Source: an uncultured Clostridia bacterium (lineage in GTDB: Bacteria; Bacillota; Clostridia; TANB77; CAG-508). From it: DNA of 64,000 bases. Shown here one piece after another: positions 34,758-42,730 of this stretch (positions are counted from its first letter, which is position 1; every line of letters begins with the position of its first letter). A program made the translations under genes and the position numbers. The DNA is taken from positions 1 to 64,000 of the forward strand of contig CAKOYU010000008.1 of assembly GCA_934130975.1 (NCBI GenBank), given 5' to 3'. The notes beneath the pieces were generated by a model. That model worked only from the letters and a program-made list of their open reading frames with translations. It did no database searches and was not told the DNA's origin.

Positions 34758-35942
34758 TTATTTATTTTGTAAACATTCAATTCCTGGTAATTTTTTACCT
34801 TCTAAGAATTCAAGTGAAGCTCCTCCACCTGTTGAAATATGTGTCATTTTGTCAGCTAATCCAGCTTTTTCTACTGCTGCTGCTGAATCTCCACCACCAA
34901 TTATTGTTGTTGCATCTAATTCTGCTAATGCATGTGCAATTGCATTTGTTCCAATTGCAAATTGATCAAATTCAAATAATCCTAAAGGTCCATTCCATAC
35001 AACTGTTTTTGCTGTTTTTAATTCATTCTTGAACATTTCTATTGTTTTTTCTCCAATATCAAATCCTTCCCATCCTTCTGGAATATCTGTCCAAGCTACT
35101 GTTTTACTTTCTGTATCTGGCTTAAATTCTTTTCCTACTTTTGTATCAATTGGCAATAAGAATTTTACGCCCTTTTCTTCTGCTTTTTTCATTAAATTTA
35201 ATGCTAATTCACATTTATCTGGTTCGCATAGTGAATTTCCAACTTCATATCCTTGTGCTTTAAAGAATGTATATGCCATTCCTCCACCAATCATTAATGT
35301 ATCTACTTTTTCTAATAAACTATCTATAACACCTATTTTGTCAGAAACTTTTGCTCCTCCTAATATTGCTACAAATGGTCTTTCTGGATTATTCAAAGCA
35401 TCTCCTAAGAATTTTAATTCTTTTTCTATTAAAAATCCTGATACAGATGGTAAATAATGTGATACACCTTCTGTTGAAGCATGTGCTCTGTGTGCTGTTC
35501 CAAATGCATCATTTACAAATACTTCTGCCATGCTTGCTAATTCTTTAGCAAATTCTGGATTATTATCTGTCTCTTCTCTATGGAATCTTACATTTTCAAG
35601 TAACATTACTTGTCCTTCTTGTAAGTTTTCAGCTAATGATTTTGCACTTTCTCCAATAACATCTTTTGCCATTAATACTTCTTGACCTAATTGTTTTGAT
35701 AATTCTTTTGCAACTGGTGCTAAAGAAAATTCTGGTTTAACTTCTCCCTTTGGTCTACCTAAGTGAGATGCTAAAATTATTTTACAATTTTGTTCTATCA
35801 AATATTTTATAGTTGGTAATGCTGCAACTATTCTTCTATTATCTGTAATATTTTGATTTTCGTCCATTGGAACATTGAAATCGCATCTTACAAATACTTT
35901 TTTTCCTTTTAAATCTATATCTCTTACTGTTTTTTTACTCAT
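34758..35942 (-). CDS. pgk: Phosphoglycerate kinase
   Basis: The 394-aa enzyme transfers phosphate from 1,3-bisphosphoglycerate to ADP. N-terminal domain: KKVFVRCDFNVPMDENQNITD, ILASHLGRPKGEVKPEFSLAP and ENVRFHREETDNNPEFAKELA with VNDAFGTAHRAHAST. C-terminal nucleotide domain: AILGGAKVSDKIGVID, GGGMAYTFFKAQGYEVG, VWNGPLGLFEFDQFAIGT and GGGDSAAAVEKAG with HISTGGGASLEFLEG. Normal length. It follows gapA across a 69-bp spacer with a hairpin. Confidence 0.98.
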   Translation of the reverse strand: MSKKTVRDIDLKGKKVFVRCDFNVPMDENQNITDNRRIVAALPTIKYLIEQNCKIILASHLGRPKGEVKPEFSLAPVAKELSKQLGQEVLMAKDVIGESAKSLAENLQEGQVMLLENVRFHREETDNNPEFAKELASMAEVFVNDAFGTAHRAHASTEGVSHYLPSVSGFLIEKELKFLGDALNNPERPFVAILGGAKVSDKIGVIDSLLEKVDTLMIGGGMAYTFFKAQGYEVGNSLCEPDKCELALNLMKKAEEKGVKFLLPIDTKVGKEFKPDTESKTVAWTDIPEGWEGFDIGEKTIEMFKNELKTAKTVVWNGPLGLFEFDQFAIGTNAIAHALAELDATTIIGGGDSAAAVEKAGLADKMTHISTGGGASLEFLEGKKLPGIECLQNK

Positions 35943-35978
35943 TAAAAATTCCTCCTCGTATTTTAAAAAGCATTAAAA

Positions 35979-36003
35979 GGCCAGAGGCTAGAAGCCCCTA
36001 ACC
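35979..36003 (-). terminator. Attenuator-like hairpin between gapA and pgk
   Basis: Minus-strand RNA forms a 10-bp stem (GGTTAGGGGC with GCCTCTGGCC, three G-U pairs) with a 5-nt loop, followed by TTTTAATGC. A partial terminator or mRNA processing/stability element would let gapA be expressed above the downstream genes. Confidence 0.55.
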
Positions 36004-36011
36004 TTGAAATT

Positions 36012-37022
36012 TTATTGATGATCAACTGATGCCATATAGCATGCTAAGTCGATTAATTTGTTTGAATATCCCCATTCGTTGTCATACCAAGCTACTAATT
36101 TAACAAATGTATCTGTTAACATTATTCCTGCTGTTGCATCAAATATTGATGTATGCATATCTGAAACAAAGTCTGATGAAACTACAGCTTCGTCTGTATA
36201 TTCCATTATTCCTTTCATTTCATTTTCTGTAGCTCTTTTTACAGCTGCACAAATTTCTTCATATGTTGTTGGTCTTTCTAGATTAACTGTCAAATCAACA
36301 ACTGAAACATCAACTGTTGGTACTCTGAATGACATACCTGTTAATTTTCCATTTAATGATGGAATAACTTTTCCTACTGCTTTTGCAGCTCCTGTTGATG
36401 ATGGTATGATGTTAGCTGCTGCTGCACGTCCACCTCTCCAATCTTTTTTAGAAGCTCCATCAACTGTTTTTTGTGTTGCTGTTGTTGCATGAACTGTTGT
36501 CATAAGTCCTTCTTTAATTCCAAAATTATCATTTATTACTTTTGCAAGTGGTGCTAAACAGTTTGTTGTACATGATGCATTTGATACAATATTCATATCT
36601 GATGTATATGTTGTGTTATTTACTCCCATTACAAACATTGGTGCATCTTTTGATGGTGCACTTATTAATACTTTTTTAGCTCCAGCTTCTAAGTGTGCTT
36701 GTGCTTTTTCCATTGTTGTGAATACTCCAGAACATTCTAGAACATATTCTACTCCTAATTCTCCCCAAGGAATGTTCTTTGGGTCCATTTCATTATATAC
36801 TTTTATTGTTCTTCCATTTACTACTAAATTTCCATCTTTTTCTTCTACTGTTCCGTTGAATCTTCCATGTACAGTATCAAATTTTGTCATATATGCCATG
36901 TAGTCTGCTGCTACAAATGGGTCATTTACTGCTACAACCTCTACCTCCTCTTTTCCTAGCGCTGCTTGGAATGCTAATTTTCCAATTCTTCCAAATCCGT
37001 TAATTCCTACTTTTACTGACAT
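36012..37022 (-). CDS. gapA: Glyceraldehyde-3-phosphate dehydrogenase, type I
   Basis: The 336-aa NAD-dependent enzyme has KVGINGFGRIGKLAFQAAL (Rossmann loop), VNDPFVAADYMAYMTKFDT, VISAPSKDAPMFVMGVN, the catalytic SNASCTTNCLAPLAK, TTVHATTATQKTVDG, and WYDNEWGYSNKLIDLACYM. Its position at the head of the operon and the hairpin that follows suit its usual high expression. A 120-bp leader precedes it, in which TTGAAA and TATAGA are weak promoter candidates. Confidence 0.98.
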   Translation of the reverse strand: MSVKVGINGFGRIGKLAFQAALGKEEVEVVAVNDPFVAADYMAYMTKFDTVHGRFNGTVEEKDGNLVVNGRTIKVYNEMDPKNIPWGELGVEYVLECSGVFTTMEKAQAHLEAGAKKVLISAPSKDAPMFVMGVNNTTYTSDMNIVSNASCTTNCLAPLAKVINDNFGIKEGLMTTVHATTATQKTVDGASKKDWRGGRAAAANIIPSSTGAAKAVGKVIPSLNGKLTGMSFRVPTVDVSVVDLTVNLERPTTYEEICAAVKRATENEMKGIMEYTDEAVVSSDFVSDMHTSIFDATAGIMLTDTFVKLVAWYDNEWGYSNKLIDLACYMASVDHQ

Positions 37023-37149
37023 AAAAATTTCCTCCTTTTTAGATGTTAGTTTTTTGTTTCCTTTTCTAACCTCTAATTCTATTTTTACCTTCTTCAGGCA
37101 AGTTTATTCTATAACAAAATTCTTTACATTTCAAGTAGTATTTGAAATT

Positions 37150-37584
37150 TTATAAGTATTTTTTTAAAGTTTCTACACTGTCTTCTTGCATAACAACAAA
37201 ATCATTTAAAATATTTTTCACTTCAGTATCTACACTAGGATTATTATTAAGTAATCTTCTTCCCTCAATAATTCCCATATTAGTACCTTGCATCAATAAT
37301 TCTGAAATCTTAGAATTGCTTTGGTCATTCATTGTTTTCATATTAATTCCATACCATGTCATCATTTTTTCCATTTTATTTGTTTCATGTGGTTCTTTGC
37401 TAGCATATTGAGAATATATGTTATCTATCCTTTCGGCTATTTTCTTATACTTTCCATACTCTACATCTAAAACTTTTTTGAATCTCTCATCTCCAACTTT
37501 GTCTGAAACAAAATGAATTGCATCCATTCCCATTGTTGTTCCTTTATTAACTTCATCTAAGACTTTTACATTAATATCTTCCAT
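37150..37584 (-). CDS. DUF2383-like four-helix protein (tentative)
   Basis: The 144-aa protein is all helical with no membrane segment: VLDEVNKGTTMGMDAIHFVSDKVG, DVEYGKYKKIAERIDNIYSQYA, a middle helix MEKMMTWYGINMKTMNDQSNSKISELLMQGTNMG and VKNILNDFVVMQEDSVETLKKYL. The pattern of four amphipathic helices with a repeated 'LLMQGTNMG' turn resembles the ferritin-like DUF2383 group, but a full set of metal ligands is not obvious. It is monocistronic, 105 bp downstream (in transcription order) of the S1 gene's terminator. Function unknown. Confidence 0.5.
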   Translation of the reverse strand: MEDINVKVLDEVNKGTTMGMDAIHFVSDKVGDERFKKVLDVEYGKYKKIAERIDNIYSQYASKEPHETNKMEKMMTWYGINMKTMNDQSNSKISELLMQGTNMGIIEGRRLLNNNPSVDTEVKNILNDFVVMQEDSVETLKKYL

Positions 37585-37647
37585 AAAATTTTACCTCCTA
37601 AAGCTATTTTTGCCAATTAATATATTTTTATACAATCCACAAAAAAA

Positions 37648-37683
37648 AAGAGTAAAAGCACATATTCAATTGCATTTACTCTT
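37648..37683 (-). terminator. Terminator after the S1-domain gene
   Basis: The stem AAGAGTAAAAGCA / TGCATTTACTCTT (13 bp, one mismatch) is followed in minus-strand RNA by a run of eight or nine U. It lies just past the stop at 37689. Confidence 0.85.
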
Positions 37684-37688
37684 ATTTT

Positions 37689-38615
37689 CTATTTATTTTT
37701 TTCAGAAATATATTCTTCATATCCATATTCTGAAGAAGTTCCTTCAAGTTCTTTAATAGACAATCCTATTTTAAGTTTCTCTTTATCTATATTTATAATT
37801 TTAGCATTTACCGTTTGACCTAATTGTAATTCATCTTCTGGCTTTACAACTCTTCTTAATCCTGTTATTTCTGAATTATGTACTAGTCCTTCTAATCCAT
37901 TTTCTATTTCTACAAATGCTCCAAACGGTGCAAATTTCACCACTTTACAAGTTACTATATCATTTATTTGGTATTTATTAGCCTTAGCGAACCAAGGATT
38001 TTCTCCTTTTAAAGGATATTCTAAGCTAATTTTTCTTTCTTCTTTATTGAAATCTTTTATTTTAACTTCAATCTCGTCACCGACATTAAATTTGTCTTCT
38101 AATTTTTCATTTCTATCCCATACTAATTCTGATTTATGTGCAAGTCCATTTGTTACTCCCAAGTCTACAAATATTCCATAATCAACAATTTTAGAAATAG
38201 TTCCTATATATATTTTTCCTATTTTTATGTTGTTCCAAAATTCCTCAATGCTTTTGGCTCTTTCAATTTTTTGTCTTTTTATTTCTTCTGCCTGTTTAAT
38301 TTTTAGTTCTTTTTCTTTTTTTCTATTTTCTTCTCTTTTATATTTTTTGTATGATAAAAGTACATTTCCTAATCCATCATTCCATTTTAATACATCTGCA
38401 GTTATTGTATCTTCTGGTTTGAATTCGTCTTTTGGATTTTTATTTTCATCATCTGAATATTCTTTTCTTGGTATTATTCCATCTGCTTTATATTTAAAAT
38501 CTACAAATATTTCTCCTTTACTTGAAATTTGTATTACAGTTCCTGTTATTCTTTTATCGAATTTTTCTGCATTTAATGATTCATTATATAATTTTTCGAA
38601 ATTTTCCTCTTCCAT
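37689..38615 (-). CDS. Protein with three S1 RNA-binding domains
   Basis: The 308-aa protein has three S1/OB folds. The first spans about 18-75 (GTVIQISSKGEIFVDFKYKADG). A Lys/Glu-rich helical linker follows (85-125, KKYKREENRKKEKELKIKQ split by turns). The second spans about 130-200 (GTISKIVDYGIFVDLGVTNG and LAHKSELVWD). The third spans about 215-290 (CKVVKFAPFGAFVEIENG with LVHNSEI). It is shorter than full ribosomal protein S1 (four to six repeats) and lacks the IspH fusion seen in some Clostridia. It most likely binds mRNA and assists translation; specific targets are unknown. Monocistronic. Confidence 0.88.
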   Translation of the reverse strand: MEEENFEKLYNESLNAEKFDKRITGTVIQISSKGEIFVDFKYKADGIIPRKEYSDDENKNPKDEFKPEDTITADVLKWNDGLGNVLLSYKKYKREENRKKEKELKIKQAEEIKRQKIERAKSIEEFWNNIKIGKIYIGTISKIVDYGIFVDLGVTNGLAHKSELVWDRNEKLEDKFNVGDEIEVKIKDFNKEERKISLEYPLKGENPWFAKANKYQINDIVTCKVVKFAPFGAFVEIENGLEGLVHNSEITGLRRVVKPEDELQLGQTVNAKIINIDKEKLKIGLSIKELEGTSSEYGYEEYISEKNK

Positions 38616-38703
38616 GTTATATGTATCCTTTCTTTTAACAATTTATGTCTGTATAATAACATAGATTTTTATATTTAACAAGTATTATTTCGTACAAAGA
38701 AAA

Positions 38704-38740
38704 CAGTATATTTTAACATAAAATTAGTTAAAATATACTG
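38704..38740 (-). terminator. Terminator after the 223-aa unknown gene
   Basis: A perfect 14-bp stem CAGTATATTTTAAC / GTTAAAATATACTG around 9 nt lies 12 bp past the stop at 38752; minus-strand RNA continues TTTTCTTTG. Confidence 0.75.
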
Positions 38741-38751
38741 TCAGTCAACTG

Positions 38752-39423
38752 TTATTCATTATATAATTCAGATAAAGAAATATAATCTTGTCGATTTTGC
38801 TTATCAAGATAAATCTTAGTTTTCAGCCCTTTTTCTATTTGTAATCTATTATAATCTCTATAAAGCACATCGTGTTCGCATAATGAGGAGGGCTTTCCTC
38901 CACCTTCAGCATTAAAAAGTTGTAAGCTTTGACGTTGGTACAATTTTATCTTAACAAAAAATACATACGCTTCATACTGCTCTCCTTTTTTTACTTCTTT
39001 AGCAAACATACTTTTTTTCTCTTGAAAATCAATTACTTTTATCTTTTTCAGTACTTTCACACTTTTACATTTACTTTTAGGAATATATATGTCAGGTATA
39101 CCATTCCACCATATTTCTGAATTGCTCCTTATTAAAGCATAAATGACATTACTTTTTTTATTATACTTTTTATCTTGTTTTTCTTGTAGCAATATTTCAA
39201 TACCATTTTCTTTCTTTTTCAATTTCATTTTAATATCACTAAAGATTACATTGTAAAAGTTTTCCAAGTCATATATTTGATTTTCAAATTTAATATCAAT
39301 GACTTCTTCTTTTCCTCTTAAGCAATTTTTATATCTTAGGACAAGACTTTTATAGTTATCTACTAGAAAAGTTTCATATGACCATTTCCGTTTGCAAACC
39401 GCTTCACTCATGTAAAATTCCAT
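38752..39423 (-). CDS. Unknown soluble basic protein
   Basis: The 223-aa protein has no signal peptide or transmembrane helix. It starts with a Cys/Lys/Trp-rich segment (EAVCKRKWSYETFLVDNYKS) and contains charged strands such as IWWNGIPDIYIPKSK, YVFFVKIKLYQRQ and LYRDYNRLQIEKGL. A Gly-rich turn EGGGKPSS and two separate Cys residues are the only notable features. I do not recognise a family. It is preceded by a near-consensus promoter (39508-39536), an orphan SD and then its own SD GAAGGAG before ATG. It lies immediately downstream of sigK but is transcribed independently. Confidence 0.6.
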   Translation of the reverse strand: MEFYMSEAVCKRKWSYETFLVDNYKSLVLRYKNCLRGKEEVIDIKFENQIYDLENFYNVIFSDIKMKLKKKENGIEILLQEKQDKKYNKKSNVIYALIRSNSEIWWNGIPDIYIPKSKCKSVKVLKKIKVIDFQEKKSMFAKEVKKGEQYEAYVFFVKIKLYQRQSLQLFNAEGGGKPSSLCEHDVLYRDYNRLQIEKGLKTKIYLDKQNRQDYISLSELYNE

Positions 39424-39486
39424 ATTTTTCTCCTTCTTTACTAGTTGACTGTTACATTTACATTATAATTATTTTGTAAATTTTCT

Positions 39487-39496
39487 ACCTCCTTTT
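39487..39496 (-). promoter_or_regulatory. Orphan Shine-Dalgarno near the 5' end of the 223-aa gene's mRNA
   Basis: AAAAGGAGGT on the minus strand lies about 10 nt after the predicted transcription start and about 65 nt before the real start codon. No start codon is in range. It is identical to the orphan SD at 4298-4307 and fits the 5' stabiliser (STAB-SD) layout. Confidence 0.4.
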
Positions 39497-39507
39497 AAGC
39501 TAACACA

Positions 39508-39536
39508 ATCTTACACCACTTCGTTCATTATGTCAA
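39508..39536 (-). promoter_or_regulatory. Sigma-A promoter of the 223-aa unknown gene
   Basis: TTGACA (39536-39531) and TAAGAT (39513-39508) are separated by 17 bp on the minus strand, directly after the sigK stop codon. Confidence 0.75.
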
Positions 39537-39543
39537 GTTAAAT

Positions 39544-40245
39544 TTATTCTTTTATCTCTTTAGCAAGCTTTCCAATAGCTTTAGTTTCTATACGAGATAC
39601 ATATGAACGTGAAATCCCCATTTCATGAGCAATTTCAATTTGAGTCTTAGGTTTATGTCCATCTAGACCGAAGCGGAGCTCTAAAATAGTACGTTCTCTA
39701 TCTTTTAAAATACTTTTCATCTTTTCGTATAAAAGTTTCACTTTCATTTTTAAATCTACAGAATCCTCAACACTACGTTCATCATTTTCAAGTACTTCTT
39801 GTAATGTAACTACATTATCATCTTTGTCTTTTCCTATTGGTTCATTTAAATAAACTTCATTATTTAATTTTTTGGTTGCTCTAAAATGCATTAATATTTC
39901 ATTATCAATACATCTAGAAACATATGTAGAAAGTCTAGCACCTTTTTCTGGTTTAAAACTATTAATACCTTTAATAAGCCCAATCGTACCAATAGATATT
40001 AAATCATCCTGATCAACATTTGAATTACTATATTTTTTACAAACATGTGCAACTAGTCTTAAATTTTTCTCTATAAGTATATTACGAGCTTCTTCATCAC
40101 CTGTACTTAATTTTTCAAGACACATACGTTCTTCTTCAGCACTTAATGGCTCTGGAAAAAGTTGTACTCCTGAAATATATCCAACTGTAAATACTGCTGT
40201 TTGTAAAAATTGAATAAATCCACTTATGCAAAGTGCAGAAAACAT
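39544..40245 (-). CDS. sigK: Sporulation sigma factor SigK with hydrophobic pro-sequence
   Basis: The 233-aa sigma-70 family factor directs late mother-cell transcription during sporulation. Residues 1-27 form a hydrophobic pro-sequence (FIQFLQTAVFTVGYISG), as in pro-sigma-K that is cleaved for activation. Region 2 is seen in ARNILIEKNLRLVAHVCKKY and DLISIGTIGLIKGINSFKPEKGARLSTYVSRCIDNEILMHFR; region 4 ends with DRERTILELRFGLDG and the helix-turn-helix TQIEIAHEMGISRSYVSRIE. The gene is intact; no skin-type element interrupts it. ATG 40245 is preceded by GGGGGTG. A duplicated 78-bp block covers the promoter and the first codons. Confidence 0.95.
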   Translation of the reverse strand: MFSALCISGFIQFLQTAVFTVGYISGVQLFPEPLSAEEERMCLEKLSTGDEEARNILIEKNLRLVAHVCKKYSNSNVDQDDLISIGTIGLIKGINSFKPEKGARLSTYVSRCIDNEILMHFRATKKLNNEVYLNEPIGKDKDDNVVTLQEVLENDERSVEDSVDLKMKVKLLYEKMKSILKDRERTILELRFGLDGHKPKTQIEIAHEMGISRSYVSRIETKAIGKLAKEIKE

Positions 40246-40312
40246 AAAAGCACCCCCATTTTTCTCATACTACAATTATATGTATAAGAAAAATAAAAGT
40301 GCCTGTTCATTA
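40235..40312. repeat. 78-bp direct repeat, copy A (sigK start and promoter)
   Basis: This block is identical over all 78 bp to 41736-41813, 1501 bp away. It covers the first four codons of sigK, its SD and its promoter. It contains an imperfect palindrome (ATTTTTCTCATAC / GTATAAGAAAAAT). Confidence 0.9.
40276..40301 (-). promoter_or_regulatory. sigK: Candidate sigma-K/sigma-E promoter of sigK
   Basis: On the minus strand AC (40301-40300) is followed after 16 bp by CATATAAT (40283-40276), matching the sigma-K pattern AC-N16-CATANNNT (sigma-E shares the -10). Transcription would start about 25 nt before the sigK ATG. Autoregulation by sigma-K is inference. Confidence 0.6.
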
Positions 40313-40319
40313 TCTAAAA

Positions 40320-41561
40320 TTATAAATATAAACTATCTTTATTAAGTAAAAATTCTTGTAATCCTATAATCAAAATCCCCTCTTCTGTTGTCCAACTTTT
40401 TTTACAATCTTTTACAATAATTATTTTTTTAAAATTATCATTAATATTCATTAGTGGCCTTTCTTCTTGTAATGTTTTTTCTCGTGTCGGTAAACTTAAT
40501 GCCACTTGAATATAATATCTTTTATCAGCTTGATTACATACAAAATCGACTTCTGTTTGTTTTCTAATATTTTTTTCTCTAATTTCAACTATTCCAACAT
40601 CTACATTATAACCTCTATATAATAACTCATTATATATAATGTTTTCCATAATATGGTCTTCTTCTTGTTGTCTAAAATTCAATCTTGCATTTCGTAATCC
40701 AATATCAGCAAAATAATACTTTGATGGTGTAGATATATATTTTTTTCCTTTAACATCATATCTTTCAACTTTTTTTATTAAGAATGAATCTTCTAAATAG
40801 TTTATATATGAAGTTATTGTATTTATAGATACATCTTTCATCGAATTACTTACAAATGTATCTGATAACTTTTTAGGATTAGTTAAAGAGCCAATTGAAG
40901 AAGCAAGTATGTTTACCAAAGTATCAAGAACATCTATTCTTTGAATATTATGTCTTTCTATTATATCACTTAAATATGTTCTTTCAAACAAATCCTTCAA
41001 ATATTGACTTTTTTGTTCCTCTGTTCTTTGAGATAATATTCTTGGTAATCCGCCATATATTTTATATTCTTCCCAAGCCTCTTCTGAGCTTCCTTCATAT
41101 GCTGTAACAAATTCGCCAAAAGTTAATGGCAATACTCTTACTTCATCACCTCTTCCACGGAATTCTGTCTTAATATCAGATGATAAAAATTTTGAGTTAC
41201 TTCCTGTTACATATACATCTAAATTTTCTATATGCAAAAAACCATTTAACACCGATTCAAAATCTTCAACTTTTTGTATTTCGTCTAATATTATATAATA
41301 TATATCTTTATCAACTATCATTGAACGTATATATTCATCTAAAACATCAGGGTCTAAATATTTGTTATTTTTTCTTTCATCTAAATCAATTTTAATTATA
41401 TGGTCTTCCTTAACTCCAGTTTCTATCAAATAATTTTTGTATATAGGATCAAGTAAATAAGACTTACCACACCTTCTTATTCCTGTTACAATCTTAATTA
41501 GCCCATTTTCTCTTCTATTTATTAATTTTTCCAAATATCTATCTCTTTTTATTTCTTTCAT
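40320..41561 (-). CDS. ATP-binding protein, AAA_14 plus DUF4143
   Basis: The 413-aa protein has Walker A TGIRRCGKSYLL near residues 26-37, Walker B-like YYIILDEIQ, sensor VYVTGSNSKFLSS and RGRGDEVRVLPLTFGEF, all typical of AAA_14 ATPases. The C-terminal DUF4143 part has NPKKLSDTFVSNSMKDVS (winged-helix-like) and a PD-(D/E)xK-like patch TEVDFVC...YYIQVALSL. The family is widespread, often laterally transferred, and its function is undefined. The gene is bracketed by the 78-bp duplication, so it looks like an insertion next to sigK. It has a strong own promoter and two identical palindromes upstream; a copy of the sigK promoter also points at it. Confidence 0.9.
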   Translation of the reverse strand: MKEIKRDRYLEKLINRRENGLIKIVTGIRRCGKSYLLDPIYKNYLIETGVKEDHIIKIDLDERKNNKYLDPDVLDEYIRSMIVDKDIYYIILDEIQKVEDFESVLNGFLHIENLDVYVTGSNSKFLSSDIKTEFRGRGDEVRVLPLTFGEFVTAYEGSSEEAWEEYKIYGGLPRILSQRTEEQKSQYLKDLFERTYLSDIIERHNIQRIDVLDTLVNILASSIGSLTNPKKLSDTFVSNSMKDVSINTITSYINYLEDSFLIKKVERYDVKGKKYISTPSKYYFADIGLRNARLNFRQQEEDHIMENIIYNELLYRGYNVDVGIVEIREKNIRKQTEVDFVCNQADKRYYIQVALSLPTREKTLQEERPLMNINDNFKKIIIVKDCKKSWTTEEGILIIGLQEFLLNKDSLYL

Positions 41562-41576
41562 TTCCTAGCTCCTTAC

Positions 41577-41599
41577 TGAATTTTTTTGCCATTTATGGC
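41577..41599. promoter_or_regulatory. Palindromic operator-like repeat, copy 1, before the ATPase gene
   Basis: A 23-bp block TGAA-T7-GCCATTTATGGC contains the palindrome GCCAT-TT-ATGGC. An identical block lies 74 bp away at 41651-41673. This copy sits between the -10 box and the SD of the ATPase gene. Confidence 0.65.
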
Positions 41600-41612
41600 A
41601 TTTATTTTCAAT

Positions 41613-41641
41613 ATTATACAATATTTTTTTATTTTTATCAA
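41613..41641 (-). promoter_or_regulatory. Sigma-A promoter of the DUF4143 ATPase gene
   Basis: TTGATA (41641-41636), 17 bp, TATAAT (41618-41613) on the minus strand; near-consensus. It is bracketed by the two palindromic 23-bp repeats. Confidence 0.8.
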
Positions 41642-41650
41642 TAATATCAT

Positions 41651-41673
41651 TGAATTTTTTTGCCATTTATGGC
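41651..41673. promoter_or_regulatory. Palindromic operator-like repeat, copy 2, before the ATPase gene
   Basis: Exact second copy of the 23-bp block at 41577-41599, located just upstream of the -35 box. Two identical palindromes seven helical turns apart on either side of a promoter suggest repression by looping or autoregulation (inference). Confidence 0.65.
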
Positions 41674-41735
41674 TGCTTTTTTCATTTGTATTATACTCAA
41701 AATTTTCTTTAATATTCTTGTCCTATTTATAAAAA

Positions 41736-41813
41736 TGCAGAAAACATAAAAGCACCCCCATTTTTCTCATACTACAATTATATGTATAAGAAAAATAAAA
41801 GTGCCTGTTCATT
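41736..41813. repeat. 78-bp direct repeat, copy B (relict sigK start and promoter)
   Basis: Identical to 40235-40312. It carries the CATATAAT promoter (41784-41777) and the sigK SD and ATG, but after four codons the sequence diverges and a stop follows two codons later. It ends at the last base of the mscS stop codon (41813). It marks the other boundary of the inserted ATPase segment. Confidence 0.9.
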
Positions 41814-42688
41814 TAAACTTTGTATAAATCAATATTTTTATTCCTATATTCTTCTAATATTTTTAAAAATATTTCATCTCTTACATTTCTTGATTTTTTA
41901 GGATGAACTAGATATCTAAGATATAATTCTACATGAGAATCTACTATTTCAGTATAAATAATAGGTTCTAAATAATTATAATAAATTCTATATTCTGTTG
42001 TAACATCAGCAACTGCTCCTTCCATCTTTTTAGGTGTTTCTTTTAATATTTCGTTGTTCTCTACAATCCCATATAATGTTTCTTTTGTTTTTTCTATATC
42101 AGCATCTAATGGAATTTTTACTGTTATCTCATCCCATACATATTTAAAAGCTTTTGTGTAATTTTTTAATGGATATATAAATACAAATGAATTTGGTATA
42201 TGTATTATTCTTCCTGTACTCTGCTCTCCATTTATTCTATCTCCAACTTCTAGTACTTCAAATCCAAGAGATCTAATATTTACTACATCTCCTTTTATAC
42301 CATTAACTTCAATCCTGTCTTCTAGTTCAAATGTCTTTTTAGTATTAATGTATATTCCGGCAAAAAAGTCAAATATTATTTCTTTAACAGCAATTGCAAT
42401 TCCAGCAGACAAGAAACTTATTACTGTTACCATTCCAGAAATTCTATGTCCCCAAAGTAATACAACTAAAATAACTGATGTAATATTTAATGTAACTTTT
42501 ATCATTCTATTTCTAAAATATTTCTTTTTATTACTTACATCTGATTTTGAATAAAAAAATCTTACAAGTCTTTTTAAAATCCAAAATATTATAAATATTA
42601 AAATTGTCAATATGACCAATTCAACATAATCACTATAAAACCCAAATGTTTTTCCTAAATATTGTGATATATCTGTTATAAATCCCAT
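41813..42688 (-). CDS. MscS family mechanosensitive channel
   Basis: The protein of about 291 aa has three transmembrane helices (near residues 17-37, 58-75 and 82-108), the last being the pore-lining Gly/Ala-rich helix VVLLWGHRISGMVTVISFLSAGIAIAVKEI (split by a kink). The cytoplasmic MscS beta domain follows with TFELEDRIEVNGIKGDVVNIRSLGFEVLEVGDRINGE and IHIPNSFVFIYPLKNYTK. Such channels release solutes on hypo-osmotic shock. The start is set at ATG 42688 (MGFITD) because AGAGGTG lies 6 nt upstream; earlier GTG/ATG codons overlap the SD. Its stop codon touches the 78-bp repeat. Confidence 0.9.
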   Translation of the reverse strand: MGFITDISQYLGKTFGFYSDYVELVILTILIFIIFWILKRLVRFFYSKSDVSNKKKYFRNRMIKVTLNITSVILVVLLWGHRISGMVTVISFLSAGIAIAVKEIIFDFFAGIYINTKKTFELEDRIEVNGIKGDVVNIRSLGFEVLEVGDRINGEQSTGRIIHIPNSFVFIYPLKNYTKAFKYVWDEITVKIPLDADIEKTKETLYGIVENNEILKETPKKMEGAVADVTTEYRIYYNYLEPIIYTEIVDSHVELYLRYLVHPKKSRNVRDEIFLKILEEYRNKNIDLYKV

Positions 42689-42730
42689 TTTCATCACCTC
42701 TTATATTTTATTTTAGCACAAAATAAAATA

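Noticed and set aside
38742..39455. Mobile unit suggested by similar ACTGTTA...CATTATA sequences flanking the 223-aa gene
   Set aside because: The match is short and imperfect and can arise by chance in AT-rich DNA; no transposase or clear target duplication.
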